Positions 16,492 through 25,951 of a stretch of DNA of 34,453 nucleotides are shown here, piece after piece (position 1 is the stretch's first letter; each line of letters starts with the position of its first letter). The translations under genes were made by a program, and so were the position numbers. Under the pieces are notes generated by a model, which saw nothing but the letters and a program-made list of their open reading frames with translations, had not been told where the DNA came from and did no database searches. Source of the stretch: Candidatus Goldiibacteriota bacterium (GTDB lineage Bacteria > Oederibacteriota > PGYV01); contig JAFGWA010000046.1 in NCBI GenBank assembly GCA_016937715.1, positions 1 through 34,453 of the forward strand, in the 5' to 3' direction.

Positions 16492-18483
16492 TTACCTTCC
16501 TTTCTTTTTCATTAACTGTGTCTGCGCAATATTAAGCATTACCTGAATTTTCTGATTTGATTTATTTACGTCAAGTTCAGATGCTTTCATAAGGTTTTCA
16601 GCCGCTTTTTCAGGCATTTCCTGCGCCAGATACGCGCACCCTATATTATAATAGTAATCTGCCGCCGGTTTTATTTCCAGGGCTTTATTGTAATATAAAA
16701 CCGCGTCTTCATACTTTTTCATTCCAAAATAAATATTGCCAAGGTTATTATAAAAGGAAGGGTCCCGGGGCTCTTTCTTAATCACGTCAAGCAGCAGCGC
16801 TTCGGCGCCGGCGGTGTCTTTATTGTCAAAATAATAAAGGTAAGCCAGTTCGCTTATCGCGGGCATAAAATACGGGTCAAGCGCCAGCATCTTTTTATAC
16901 TCCATCTCCGCGTTCTGTACGCTGCCTGTCCTGTAATACGCTTTTGCCATTCGGTAGTGCAGCAGGACATAATTAGGCGCCAGCTCATTTAATCGTTTGT
17001 AATCTTCCAGCGCTTCATATCCCGATGATGACAGCGCCCTGTCCATTTTAGCGTTGCCGGAAAAATACATCGCGGTTAAGTTATACGGGTTTAACTTGAC
17101 CGCCTGTTCATAAGCGCTGATAGCCGCGTTAAAGTTTTTATCCCGCGACATATAAACCGCGGAATTCAGTTTAACGTCTGACATTTCGTTTTTCACGTGA
17201 TAAATTACAGATGCTGTCAGGACCGCAAATGCCAATACCGCCGCAGCATACCGCGCCGCGCCGTTTAACTTAAGTTCCCGGCCTTTATAATCATTCATAA
17301 ATATTCCGGCATAAAATGCAGCCATCATGTATGACGCGGTGTAGTTTAAATCAACCCCGAACATATTAATAAATAAAAGCCCCACAAAACCTATTTTAAA
17401 ATCCGTCTCTTCTTTTTCTTCCCTGGAGAAGTGAAACAGTATAAAAACAAGCATAACCAGCAGGATGATAAGCCCCGGAAATCCTGTTTCAACAGCGCTT
17501 TGAAGAAAAACATTTTCAGGATAAGTCACTTCATAATCGTGCTGGTCCATCCACTTTAAAAGCCTGTCTGTCCTGTAAGGCGGATATGAAAGCGTAAACG
17601 CGCCCGGACCGTGCCCCAGAACAGGCCTGTCCATTACCATTTTTAAAGTTCCGGACCATACCTGTTCCCTGAAAAAAACAGATTCATTTTTTTCCCACTG
17701 ATTACCCTTTAAAATATCCCGGGGGCTTATGCCCAGCGCCTTAGCCGCCATGAAAACCGTAAGCACAGCCATAACCGCGATTATAAAATATCTTATTGAT
17801 GTTTTAATATGCCTTTGTTTTATAATCGCCCAGATAAGTATAAAGAATTCAACCGCAACGGTTAAAAGCCCCGCTTTGGAACCCGTCTTATAAAGGCAGT
17901 AAACAGACGCCGCGGTTAAAAGCAGATTAAAAAACTTTCCGCTTCCAAGGCCGTACATTGTCCGCCACAGGGTTATTGGAATCACCGCTGCAAGGTAGGC
18001 GGCAAAAAAATTAGGGTTGCCGAACAAAGACGGAATTCTGTCCCCAAACACCATAAAACCCTTAAATAAACCCGGCAGAAAAATCTGCGCTATGCCAATA
18101 ATCACCGGAAGCGCGGAAGTGATTATAACGGCGTTTCTTATGTTTGAAAGGTTAAGTTCCCTGCAGTTGGAAACTGCCGCGAAAAAAACAAATATAGCGG
18201 AGTATACAGTAAACGCCTTTACAGAGGCAAAAGCGTAATCCCCCGAAAGCGCGCATACCGCCGCCCATGCAAAATATATAAGCGGAAAAAGGGTGACAAT
18301 TTTAACCTTTGAACTGCCGGAAAAAAGCCAGACAAAAAACGCCCCAAAAGCACAAACAATAAAAATAATATCTTTAACACGGACAATATTGTAGGAAGCT
18401 GTATTTACAGCCGGCGGTACAAGCGCAAGCGCGGATATCACAAAAAAAATGAAAAGATTCCCCGCGGTTATGCCGTTTTTCAT
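16492..18483 (-). CDS. O-antigen-ligase/Wzy-family membrane protein with TPR tail
   Basis: The product has 663 residues. About ten or more hydrophobic segments fill residues 1-430. The large periplasmic loop contains the Wzy_C-type signature around MDRPVLGHGPGAF and the downstream YPENVFLQSAVETGFPGLI. Residues about 440-655 are TPR repeats (such as FNAAISAYEQAVKLNPYN and YEDAVLYYNKALEIKP). The family includes O-antigen ligases, polymerases and PglL-type O-oligosaccharyltransferases that glycosylate proteins; sequence alone does not separate these. It starts one base after the preceding stop codon and ends inside the purN ribosome site. Confidence 0.87.
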   Translation of the reverse strand: MKNGITAGNLFIFFVISALALVPPAVNTASYNIVRVKDIIFIVCAFGAFFVWLFSGSSKVKIVTLFPLIYFAWAAVCALSGDYAFASVKAFTVYSAIFVFFAAVSNCRELNLSNIRNAVIITSALPVIIGIAQIFLPGLFKGFMVFGDRIPSLFGNPNFFAAYLAAVIPITLWRTMYGLGSGKFFNLLLTAASVYCLYKTGSKAGLLTVAVEFFILIWAIIKQRHIKTSIRYFIIAVMAVLTVFMAAKALGISPRDILKGNQWEKNESVFFREQVWSGTLKMVMDRPVLGHGPGAFTLSYPPYRTDRLLKWMDQHDYEVTYPENVFLQSAVETGFPGLIILLVMLVFILFHFSREEKEETDFKIGFVGLLFINMFGVDLNYTASYMMAAFYAGIFMNDYKGRELKLNGAARYAAAVLAFAVLTASVIYHVKNEMSDVKLNSAVYMSRDKNFNAAISAYEQAVKLNPYNLTAMYFSGNAKMDRALSSSGYEALEDYKRLNELAPNYVLLHYRMAKAYYRTGSVQNAEMEYKKMLALDPYFMPAISELAYLYYFDNKDTAGAEALLLDVIKKEPRDPSFYNNLGNIYFGMKKYEDAVLYYNKALEIKPAADYYYNIGCAYLAQEMPEKAAENLMKASELDVNKSNQKIQVMLNIAQTQLMKKKGR

Positions 18484-19311
18484 TTAATGTTTGCCCACTA
18501 TGTCCCATACAGGCATATATAAAAAGCGCACTGTAAGGTGTGCCTTTTCCCCGCTTCCAAACATTACAAGTTCCGCCTTTGTATTTCCAAGGTCCCATGT
18601 AATATAAATGTTGCTTGAATTACCCTGATTATCCTTTCCCTTTTTAAGGTACTTAAGCCTTTCTTTTAACGGGTATTTTTTTATGTCTTCCTTCACAAAA
18701 GAAGGCCTTCCGAAAAGTTTTTCAAAAACTTTTCTTAAACCAAGATACCTGCCGTACAGCACAGCTTCACCGTCAGGTACTTTTACAACCTGCCTTAAGT
18801 ACTCTTCCGTCTCGCCGAATTCATACTTAACGGCATAAAGTTTATTGTCATAAATCCCCAGGCTTAAGAAATTGGCATGGGGTAATTTTTCCTTAAAATC
18901 AGGCTGGCTTACCATCATTGAAAACATAAAGTCCGGGTCGTCTGAATCCTTGGCGTACTGATAGACCTGTTTAATTACATTTACCGTTGCCTGCCACTTT
19001 AATACCTGATGCGTAAAATCTTTCGCGGTTATCCCCGAAAACACCGCGGTATCCTGCGCTTCAAACTGCGCTTTTGTGATTTCCACAGTTTTTAACTGCG
19101 CGGCATCTTTAACTTTTGACATAATAATAAATATTACCGCCGCGGCAAGAAACAGCGACACGCCCAGAATTACGCGGAATTTTATTGCAGCAGGCGATAC
19201 CGGCTTTTTTACGGGCTTATTTTTAATCACAGACAAAGGCGCGCCGCATGACGCGCAGAACTTTGCTTCGTCCCTGTTATCCATTCCGCAGGATTTACAT
19301 TTTTTTGCCAT
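18484..19311 (-). CDS. Zinc-ribbon single-pass membrane protein, unknown function
   Basis: The product has 275 residues. The N-terminal zinc ribbon (C5, C8, C19, C22) is followed by one membrane helix at about 43-64 and a soluble domain of about 210 residues that I do not recognise. The ribbon would be cytoplasmic and the large domain outside the inner membrane. The start has AGAGAGG five bases upstream. The stop abuts the start of the O-antigen-ligase-like gene, suggesting a partner role for that membrane protein. Confidence 0.75.
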   Translation of the reverse strand: MAKKCKSCGMDNRDEAKFCASCGAPLSVIKNKPVKKPVSPAAIKFRVILGVSLFLAAAVIFIIMSKVKDAAQLKTVEITKAQFEAQDTAVFSGITAKDFTHQVLKWQATVNVIKQVYQYAKDSDDPDFMFSMMVSQPDFKEKLPHANFLSLGIYDNKLYAVKYEFGETEEYLRQVVKVPDGEAVLYGRYLGLRKVFEKLFGRPSFVKEDIKKYPLKERLKYLKKGKDNQGNSSNIYITWDLGNTKAELVMFGSGEKAHLTVRFLYMPVWDIVGKH

Positions 19312-19341
19312 AAGCGCCTCTCTTTTATGCGTTAATAAACT

Positions 19342-22300
19342 TTATCTGCCTTTTTTTATTTTCCTTATTCCGTACCTTGTTATCTTTCCGCTTTCACTGC
19401 CTTTTGACGATATCTGATAAAGATAGATGCCGTCTTCATTGCCGGCCGTATCCCACACTGTTGAATTATATATCTTGCCTTTTTTATTCTCTTCAAGGGT
19501 GGATAAAATTTTGCCCGTTTCATTATATACCTTTATGGTGACAGCCCCGTCTTCGGGGATATAATAGCTGAAAGTCATTTTTCCCGTGGTCTCTTCGTAG
19601 TAAGCGAAGATTTCAGTGGATATGTTTATCACTTTTTCCGGCTCGTCCTGATTCAATTCAACATCGTATATCATCTGAGGCGGAAGGTTCTTTGTAAGCA
19701 CCTTCACCTTTGCTTTACCCACGCTTAGATTATCCACTTCAAAATTACCCTCTTTGTCGGAAATTCCTATTCCCATTGTGGCGCCGTCTTCTTTCATAAC
19801 TTCCACGGTCGCGCCGGGAAGCGGCATAATACCGTTTGAATGCGTGACCACGCCTTTTAATTTTACCTTTGTTTTAATCTTTATTTTAAAATGGCACGCG
19901 GTCTTTCCTGTCACGCTTTCCCTGTCAATTGACAGAATGTGAAAATACCATATACCGTCAGACAGCTCCGGATAGGCTATATGCGTGTCCATGGTTTTAT
20001 TATTCTTTGGCGTGGGTATCGTGTTTTCTGAATTATCAAGAACGTAATAATAGCCCACTATGTCATTTACATACTGAGCGGCTTTCCACTGCAGTTTCAC
20101 CGATTTGTCCCTGTACCACTTATCCTGTTCGGGATGGGTGGAAGAAAAAACAGAAGGCGGCGGCGGCGTCATTGCCACGTTCACCTGAAAATGCGAAGCT
20201 TCTTCCGAAATATTGCCTGCTGTGTCTTTGGCCGTCACATGCAGGTACCAAATACCGTCCGGCACGTCAACAAACGAAGCCATTGTGCCTTTTGTCCACG
20301 ATGAAGTGGACGGCTGCGGCATGGTATTTTTAATCTGATTAAAAACGTAGTAATAGCCGTCAATACCCGCCTGGTCAGGCGGAACTGTCCAGCTGAACGA
20401 AGGCGAATTGCCGTTGTACCAGCCGTTAAAATCCGGATGCGTAATTGAAGATACAACCGGAGGTTTTGGCTTTGTGGTATCCACGTTTATGGTGTAATGC
20501 GAAGCCTCTTCGGAAATATTGCCCGCTTCATCTTTGGACACAATGTGAAAATACCATGTACCGTCAGAAACATTGTTAAAATCAATTTCGTTATCGGTAA
20601 ACCACGTGCCGTTCTTTTCACCCGGCAACGTGGTTCCGGTCTGGTCAAATATATAATAGTATCCTGTTATTCTTGTGGCATCCTGCGGCGTGTCCCATGT
20701 AAGTTTTACGTTTTTAACATTGTACCAGTCGCCCTGCATCGGGTGCGTAAGCGAACGCACCACCGGAGGCATTGCGGCGCGGTCACAGATGGCAAGCACC
20801 TGCTTGTTTCCGCTTTCACGTTCATTTCCTATTTTATCCACAGGCCTTACGGTATAATAATAAATTATTCCGTCTTCTATGTCTTTGGACGCGTCAATAA
20901 ATTTTGTGTCCGTATTTTCGCCGTCATCATTTATCTGCATGCCCGCGTGGCCGGAAACAGAAGACCTGTAAATTCTGTAATACGCAAGGCCGCTGACAGA
21001 ATCCGAACACTTGTTCCATTCAAGGTGTATCTCGCCGCCTTTTTGAGGCTTGGCAACCAGCTGGGTAACAGGCGTGGGCGGAGTTATGTCAACAGTTACG
21101 CTGGCTTTTTCCGGTTCCATAAACTGCGACCAGTTGCCGGCATTGTCCTTTGCCCTTACCCTGAAAAAATACCTTATTCCGTCACTTCCGGAAAATTTTG
21201 CCTGTTTGTCTTTTGTATCATTAAGCCAAGGCTTCCACTTTCCTTTTTCGCCTTCCCTGAATTCCGCGTCATAACACGCCACGCCCGATTCTTTATCCTG
21301 CGCGTCCCATGATACGTCAAATTTTTCCGTATTAATAAATTCCGGCAGTTCCGTTATCATTACTTCCGGAGGCGTTATTTCTATCATAAATTTTAAATGC
21401 GTGGCCTCTGTGCCTATATTGCCGGACGCGTCTTTTGTAAGGATATGAAAATACCATTCGCCGTCTTCCAGCCTGTCCGGAACTTTAATGGTGCCGTCCT
21501 GTACAAACCTGGAATTCTTGCGGTCAGGAACAGTATCAGGATTTCTGTCTATAATATAGTAGTAGCCGTCAACACCCGACATGTCGTTTATTTTTTCAAC
21601 AGCAAACACCGGGCTTATGTTGGAATAATATTTTTCCGGGTTCACGTGCGTTGTGGAAATTATTTTTGGCGGTTCCGCCACAAGGTCAATTTTCACGGTA
21701 AAGACCGCCGGATCTTCGCCTATATTGCCGGCATTGTCCTCGCCCACTATGTGAAAATAATACGTGCCTTCATCTTCCACGTTTAATTCCGCTTCACGCA
21801 TGTCTGTTTTCACGGCGTGCTCCGGCGATATTTTAAGGTGCCTTTCTTTGGAGAACAGATAATAAAACGCCTTTATCTTTGAAAGGTCCTGCGGGACTGT
21901 CCAGCTTATTTTTACCTTTCCCGAATTGTACCACTTGCTTTCATCGGGGTGTGTGGAAGAACTTATCCTTGGCTGTTCCACCTTTGTATCTATCTTCAGC
22001 TTATAATGAAACGCTTCCCAGCCCGTGTTGCCGGCATTGTCCTTTGAAATAATATGAAAATACCAGATACCGTCTTCCGGGGGCTGAATGGTAACCTGAT
22101 TAGCCGTAGTCCATTCGCAGTTTTCCTTTACCGGCACTGTGTTATGTTTTTTATCAACCGTATAAAAATACCCTTCTATGCCGGACAGGTCTTCCGGCGT
22201 ATCCCAGTGAAGTTCCGGTATGGAATTGTTATACCACTGCTCCTGGTCCGGGTGCGTCCGCGAATAAACAGCCGGCGGCTTTGCCGCGGTGTCAATATTT

Positions 22301-24882
22301 ACGCGGTAGTGCGACGCCATCTGCCCGGAATTGCCCGCCTTGTCGCGCGCTGTTACGTGCAGGTACCATTCGCCGTCTTTTAAGTCGGACGAGAAAATAG
22401 TATCCTTGTCCGTCCACGCGGCCGTCGCGTCCGGCGTATTTTTTTCTTTTGTATCAATCAGGTAATAATACCCTTCTATGCCGGACAAATCTTCCGGCGG
22501 CATTATTTTAAACTGCGCTTTTTTAAGGTTGTACCACTTGTGCGAGTCAGGGTGTGTTACCGATGAAATGTTCGGAGGCAGCGCCTGCGTGTCTATCTTG
22601 AATTTAAAGTGCGCGGTCTCCGCGGAAATATTTCCCGCAAAGTCTTTTGACCGCAAATGAACATACCACGTACCGTCAGTTTTTGCGGGCAGTTCTATGT
22701 CGCTGGCTTTTGTGTAAACCCAGTCGGTGTCTGAAGGTTTTGTGTCCGGTTTCTGGTCCACAGTGTAATAAAAACCTTCAATGCCCGATAAATCCTGCGG
22801 CCTTGCTATATGAAGTTCAACCTTTGATTTGTTGTACCACGACTCTTCGTCGGGATGCGTGCGTGATGATACGGCCGGTATTAATGCCGTGGTATCAACG
22901 CAGAATTTATAATGCGCCGCCTTTGTGCCCACATTGCCCGCGGCGTCTTTGGAAACCACGTGTATGTATTTTACGCCGTCTTCTATGGGCTGTGACTTAA
23001 CCGTTGCAGCCATTGTAAAGGTGCCGTTCTTATCGCCGGGCACGGTTCCGGGAAGGTCGTCAATTATGTAGTAATACCCTTCAATACCCGACAGGTCCTG
23101 CGGTTTCTCCCATGTAAAAACCGGAGTATTATTGGAGTACCAGACATCGCTTTTTTTGTGCGTCGGCGAGGATATAACCGGCGGCAGCGCCTGCGTGTCT
23201 ATCTTTACGCAGAAGTGCGACGCCGTACTGCTTATGTTTCCGGCTTTATCTTCTATCCTTAAATGCAGATACCACACGCCGTCATCAAGATTTTTTATGT
23301 TTACGGATTCGTTAACCGTGACCGAACACCGCGAAGGCTCCGGAATTGTATCCGGTTCCTGGTCTATCATATAAAGGTAATGTTTTATGTCAAGGTGCTG
23401 GCCCCATTTGAATTCAGCTTCGCTTTTTTTGTACCAGTTTTCCTGCAAGGGATGAGAGCCGGATTCAATTACAGGGGTCACAGCCGCTGCCGTGGTAAGC
23501 GTGTAATCATCAATGATTCCGGAAAAACTTCCCATGTCAGAATATGTAAGAATCCTGAAATGGTATTTTGTCATGGCGCGCAGGTTATTTAAAGTTATCC
23601 GGTGTTCCGCCGTCATAGTTTCATTAATTATATTATTGCCGTAGTTTTCATCTATGCCGTATTCTATTATCGTCTGCGCTTCCCTGTCCGTACGCCAGTT
23701 AATAGCCGCGCTGTGGGAAGTTATTTCAGATACATTAATATCAAGCGCGCGCGGCGGCGGGGTATTGCTGACCGTCGTCTTAAAAATCCTGCCCTTGGGC
23801 GAAGAACCAAAATACAGATACCCGTTAAACATTGTAAGCGAACGCACATCTTCTTCGTCCGTCTGAAAAGCCAGTTCCCATCTTTTACCGTCAAGCGATT
23901 TATATATTCTTCCGTTGTCGCCGCTTCCCACGTATAAGTTATTTGAAAAAGAGGCAAAGCCGTAAAAGTTAACGTCTTTTTCAGAAAAGAAATTTTCCAC
24001 CCAGTTGGTGCCGTCTTCCGTCATGAAAATAAGCCCGCCGGTGGCCTTTGATGTGGAAGCATAAAGCCTGTTTTTGAAGACATAAAAACCATTTACAAAA
24101 GACTGGTTTGTGTCGTAAATTTTCTGCCAGTTAATGCCGTCCGCGGTCCTGTATATTACACCGTTTGGATATGTTCCCGCGTATAAATAATCCCTGTATA
24201 TCCCGAAAGCCGTAACGGCAAGTTCAGTGGTGTTTATGGAAATCACCCAGTGGGTGCCGTTGTAGCTGTATATTTTGCCTTCCGTGGAAGTGCCGGCAAA
24301 AAGTTTGCCCTTGAAAACTTCCATGCAGTGTATCCTTGCTTCCTGGCTGTTAAAAGACAGGCTCCACGTCTTTCCGTCAAGGCTTTCATAAATGCCGCCG
24401 CTGGCGTTGGTGCCGCAGAAAAGTTTTGGCGTACCAAGGTCATTATAAGTTTTTAAACAGTAAACCTGCGGCGTGTAATCCCCAAGGTCTTCTTTTTCAA
24501 AACTTTTTGTCTGCCCGACAGGGCCGTTAAAATAAGGCGAATAAATATTGGCAACAGTTATACTTTCCCATGAACCGGTGTCGCCTGTGGAAGTCCTTAT
24601 TACCGTATCTTTGTTGGTGGCGGCGTAAAGATGCCCGTTAAATTCCTCAAAATCATATATTATCGGAATGATCTCGTTTTCATAAACGGGAATAAACGAT
24701 TCCTTGGGAACATAACGAAGATAAAGCGGAATAGCCGCTTTTAAGTTCTTTATGACTTCGCCGGAATTGGCGCCGCCGGCCACAAGGCCCGGCAGTTCCC
24801 GGCACTCGCCTATGAACCTGCCTTCTTCTTCTCTGATAACTATTTCAAAATTTACCGACAGTTCCTTTTTTTTGTCTTTCAA
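19342..24882 (-). CDS. Giant repeat protein: HicB-like domain, beta-propeller, Fn3, ten Ig-like modules, FlgD-like C terminus
   Basis: The product has 1846 residues from TTG 24882, overlapping the acetyltransferase stop by 4 bp. Residues about 8-60 match the HicB/UPF0150 antitoxin-like fold (EGRFIGECRELPGLVAGG). Residues 65-372 are six or seven propeller blades (LYAATN, LFAGTS, LYAGTY, LYVGSG, YLYFGSS with a DG-W motif). An Fn3 domain is at about 378-470. Seven modules of about 100 residues run from 475 to 1170, two Fn3-like units follow, then three more modules to 1671. Each module has a THP-W-Y opening, SGIEGYYY in the middle and WYFHI-KDNAGN near its end. A carboxypeptidase-regulatory-like domain (1674-1750) and an FlgD-like domain (1761-1846) close it. 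The C-terminal half looks extracellular, yet there is no signal peptide. Adhesion or display is a guess. Confidence 0.85.
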   Translation of the reverse strand: MKDKKKELSVNFEIVIREEEGRFIGECRELPGLVAGGANSGEVIKNLKAAIPLYLRYVPKESFIPVYENEIIPIIYDFEEFNGHLYAATNKDTVIRTSTGDTGSWESITVANIYSPYFNGPVGQTKSFEKEDLGDYTPQVYCLKTYNDLGTPKLFCGTNASGGIYESLDGKTWSLSFNSQEARIHCMEVFKGKLFAGTSTEGKIYSYNGTHWVISINTTELAVTAFGIYRDYLYAGTYPNGVIYRTADGINWQKIYDTNQSFVNGFYVFKNRLYASTSKATGGLIFMTEDGTNWVENFFSEKDVNFYGFASFSNNLYVGSGDNGRIYKSLDGKRWELAFQTDEEDVRSLTMFNGYLYFGSSPKGRIFKTTVSNTPPPRALDINVSEITSHSAAINWRTDREAQTIIEYGIDENYGNNIINETMTAEHRITLNNLRAMTKYHFRILTYSDMGSFSGIIDDYTLTTAAAVTPVIESGSHPLQENWYKKSEAEFKWGQHLDIKHYLYMIDQEPDTIPEPSRCSVTVNESVNIKNLDDGVWYLHLRIEDKAGNISSTASHFCVKIDTQALPPVISSPTHKKSDVWYSNNTPVFTWEKPQDLSGIEGYYYIIDDLPGTVPGDKNGTFTMAATVKSQPIEDGVKYIHVVSKDAAGNVGTKAAHYKFCVDTTALIPAVSSRTHPDEESWYNKSKVELHIARPQDLSGIEGFYYTVDQKPDTKPSDTDWVYTKASDIELPAKTDGTWYVHLRSKDFAGNISAETAHFKFKIDTQALPPNISSVTHPDSHKWYNLKKAQFKIMPPEDLSGIEGYYYLIDTKEKNTPDATAAWTDKDTIFSSDLKDGEWYLHVTARDKAGNSGQMASHYRVNIDTAAKPPAVYSRTHPDQEQWYNNSIPELHWDTPEDLSGIEGYFYTVDKKHNTVPVKENCEWTTANQVTIQPPEDGIWYFHIISKDNAGNTGWEAFHYKLKIDTKVEQPRISSSTHPDESKWYNSGKVKISWTVPQDLSKIKAFYYLFSKERHLKISPEHAVKTDMREAELNVEDEGTYYFHIVGEDNAGNIGEDPAVFTVKIDLVAEPPKIISTTHVNPEKYYSNISPVFAVEKINDMSGVDGYYYIIDRNPDTVPDRKNSRFVQDGTIKVPDRLEDGEWYFHILTKDASGNIGTEATHLKFMIEITPPEVMITELPEFINTEKFDVSWDAQDKESGVACYDAEFREGEKGKWKPWLNDTKDKQAKFSGSDGIRYFFRVRAKDNAGNWSQFMEPEKASVTVDITPPTPVTQLVAKPQKGGEIHLEWNKCSDSVSGLAYYRIYRSSVSGHAGMQINDDGENTDTKFIDASKDIEDGIIYYYTVRPVDKIGNERESGNKQVLAICDRAAMPPVVRSLTHPMQGDWYNVKNVKLTWDTPQDATRITGYYYIFDQTGTTLPGEKNGTWFTDNEIDFNNVSDGTWYFHIVSKDEAGNISEEASHYTINVDTTKPKPPVVSSITHPDFNGWYNGNSPSFSWTVPPDQAGIDGYYYVFNQIKNTMPQPSTSSWTKGTMASFVDVPDGIWYLHVTAKDTAGNISEEASHFQVNVAMTPPPPSVFSSTHPEQDKWYRDKSVKLQWKAAQYVNDIVGYYYVLDNSENTIPTPKNNKTMDTHIAYPELSDGIWYFHILSIDRESVTGKTACHFKIKIKTKVKLKGVVTHSNGIMPLPGATVEVMKEDGATMGIGISDKEGNFEVDNLSVGKAKVKVLTKNLPPQMIYDVELNQDEPEKVINISTEIFAYYEETTGKMTFSYYIPEDGAVTIKVYNETGKILSTLEENKKGKIYNSTVWDTAGNEDGIYLYQISSKGSESGKITRYGIRKIKKGR

Positions 24883-25397
24883 CCTTTTTCCCCGTTAAAA
24901 TCATATAATACAGCGGATTCATCGCAGTTTGGAAACTTAGGGCAGTTTAAACAGTCTTTCCATATTTTCTGCGGAAGCGCGGCTTTTTCTTCGTCCTTAA
25001 ATCCGTGTTTCCTGAAATAATCCGGTATTTTTGTAAGCGCGAACACTTTTGTAATTCCCATCTTTTTCGCCTCGGCCATCGCGGCCTTTAAAAGCATTCC
25101 TCCGGCGCCCGCCATACGGTTTTCTTTTTCCACCACAAACGACCTTATTTCCGCCATATCCGACCAGTATACGTGCAGGGCTATAAGCCCCGCGGGTTTG
25201 CCGTTTATCTCACAGATGAAGTATTCCCTTATCTGCGAATATATGTCTCCAAGAGGCTTAATTAAAAGGTCAGCCGCGGCGGCGTACTTTTGAATAGCCA
25301 TGTGAATGAATACCGCATCTTCAAGCATGGCCTTTCTTACAGTAAGCTTTTTCTTGCCCGCTATTTTTGTTAAAACTTTCTTAATTTTTTTCTGCAA
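24879..25397 (-). CDS. GNAT N-acetyltransferase, ArgA-like
   Basis: The product has 172 residues from TTG 25397, overlapping the end of the gamma-subunit gene by 17 bp. The GNAT core has AEIRSFVVEKENRMAGAGGM (acetyl-CoA loop) and ITKVFALTKIPDYFRKHGF. The tail KIWKDCLNCPKFPNCDE, with three cysteines, is typical of the short ArgA-like N-acetylglutamate synthases of anaerobic bacteria, which catalyse the first step of arginine synthesis. The true start is uncertain because the family usually begins near LTVRKAMLEDA (residue 18). Its substrate here is inferred from the tail motif. Confidence 0.8.
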   Translation of the reverse strand: MQKKIKKVLTKIAGKKKLTVRKAMLEDAVFIHMAIQKYAAAADLLIKPLGDIYSQIREYFICEINGKPAGLIALHVYWSDMAEIRSFVVEKENRMAGAGGMLLKAAMAEAKKMGITKVFALTKIPDYFRKHGFKDEEKAALPQKIWKDCLNCPKFPNCDESAVLYDFNGEKG

Positions 25398-25920
25398 ATT
25401 CCATCCCCGCCTTAAAGGCCTGTATGTTTTTTTCCATTATCTCCGCTTCTTTTTTTCCAAGTGAAGCTTTTATTGTCTGCATGGCATTGTCTGCCCCAAG
25501 CATTTTCTTGCCTGCCACGTAAGCGCCCGCCACAATAACATTCATTACCTTTGCCTGATCAAGCTTATTTGCCATTTCCAACGCGGGTACTTTTATCTTT
25601 TTCCCGGGCGAAGAATTATCATCTGTAACTAAAGTGGAATTTTCAATCACCATCGTATCAGCCTTTGCCCTTGACTTGTATGTGTCATACGCCCTCTGGT
25701 CAAAAACAATAAGCGTGTCGGGATTTTCCACCATAGGGGAAAAAATCTCTTCATCGCTTATTACCACACTGCAGTGCGAGAACCCGCCGCGTTTTTCAGC
25801 GCCGTAAGCCGGCAGCCAGGTCGCGTTCTTTTTTTCCATTGCCGCTATCCTTGCAAGAAAAAGCCCTAAAGTTAAAACTCCCTGCCCGCCGCTTCCCGCT
25901 ATCATTATTTTTTCTGTCAT
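25381..25920 (-). CDS. 2-oxoacid:ferredoxin oxidoreductase, gamma subunit
   Basis: The product has 179 residues. It has the gamma-subunit hallmark MIAGSGGQGVLTLGLFLARI (6-25), GAEKRGGFSHCSVVISD and a C-terminal Rossmann-like fold. It completes the four-subunit complex encoded just upstream, which oxidatively decarboxylates a 2-oxoacid to acyl-CoA and reduces ferredoxin. AAGGAG sits seven bases before the ATG, and the gap to the beta-subunit gene is 31 bp. Confidence 0.95.
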   Translation of the reverse strand: MTEKIMIAGSGGQGVLTLGLFLARIAAMEKKNATWLPAYGAEKRGGFSHCSVVISDEEIFSPMVENPDTLIVFDQRAYDTYKSRAKADTMVIENSTLVTDDNSSPGKKIKVPALEMANKLDQAKVMNVIVAGAYVAGKKMLGADNAMQTIKASLGKKEAEIMEKNIQAFKAGMEFAEKN

Positions 25921-25951
25921 TGTTGTTCTCCTTATGATTTGTGCTTTTTAA

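Noticed and set aside
20497-21312. 271-codon plus-strand frame
   Set aside because: Antisense of the giant repeat protein; Arg/His/Phe-rich composition with no recognisable domain.
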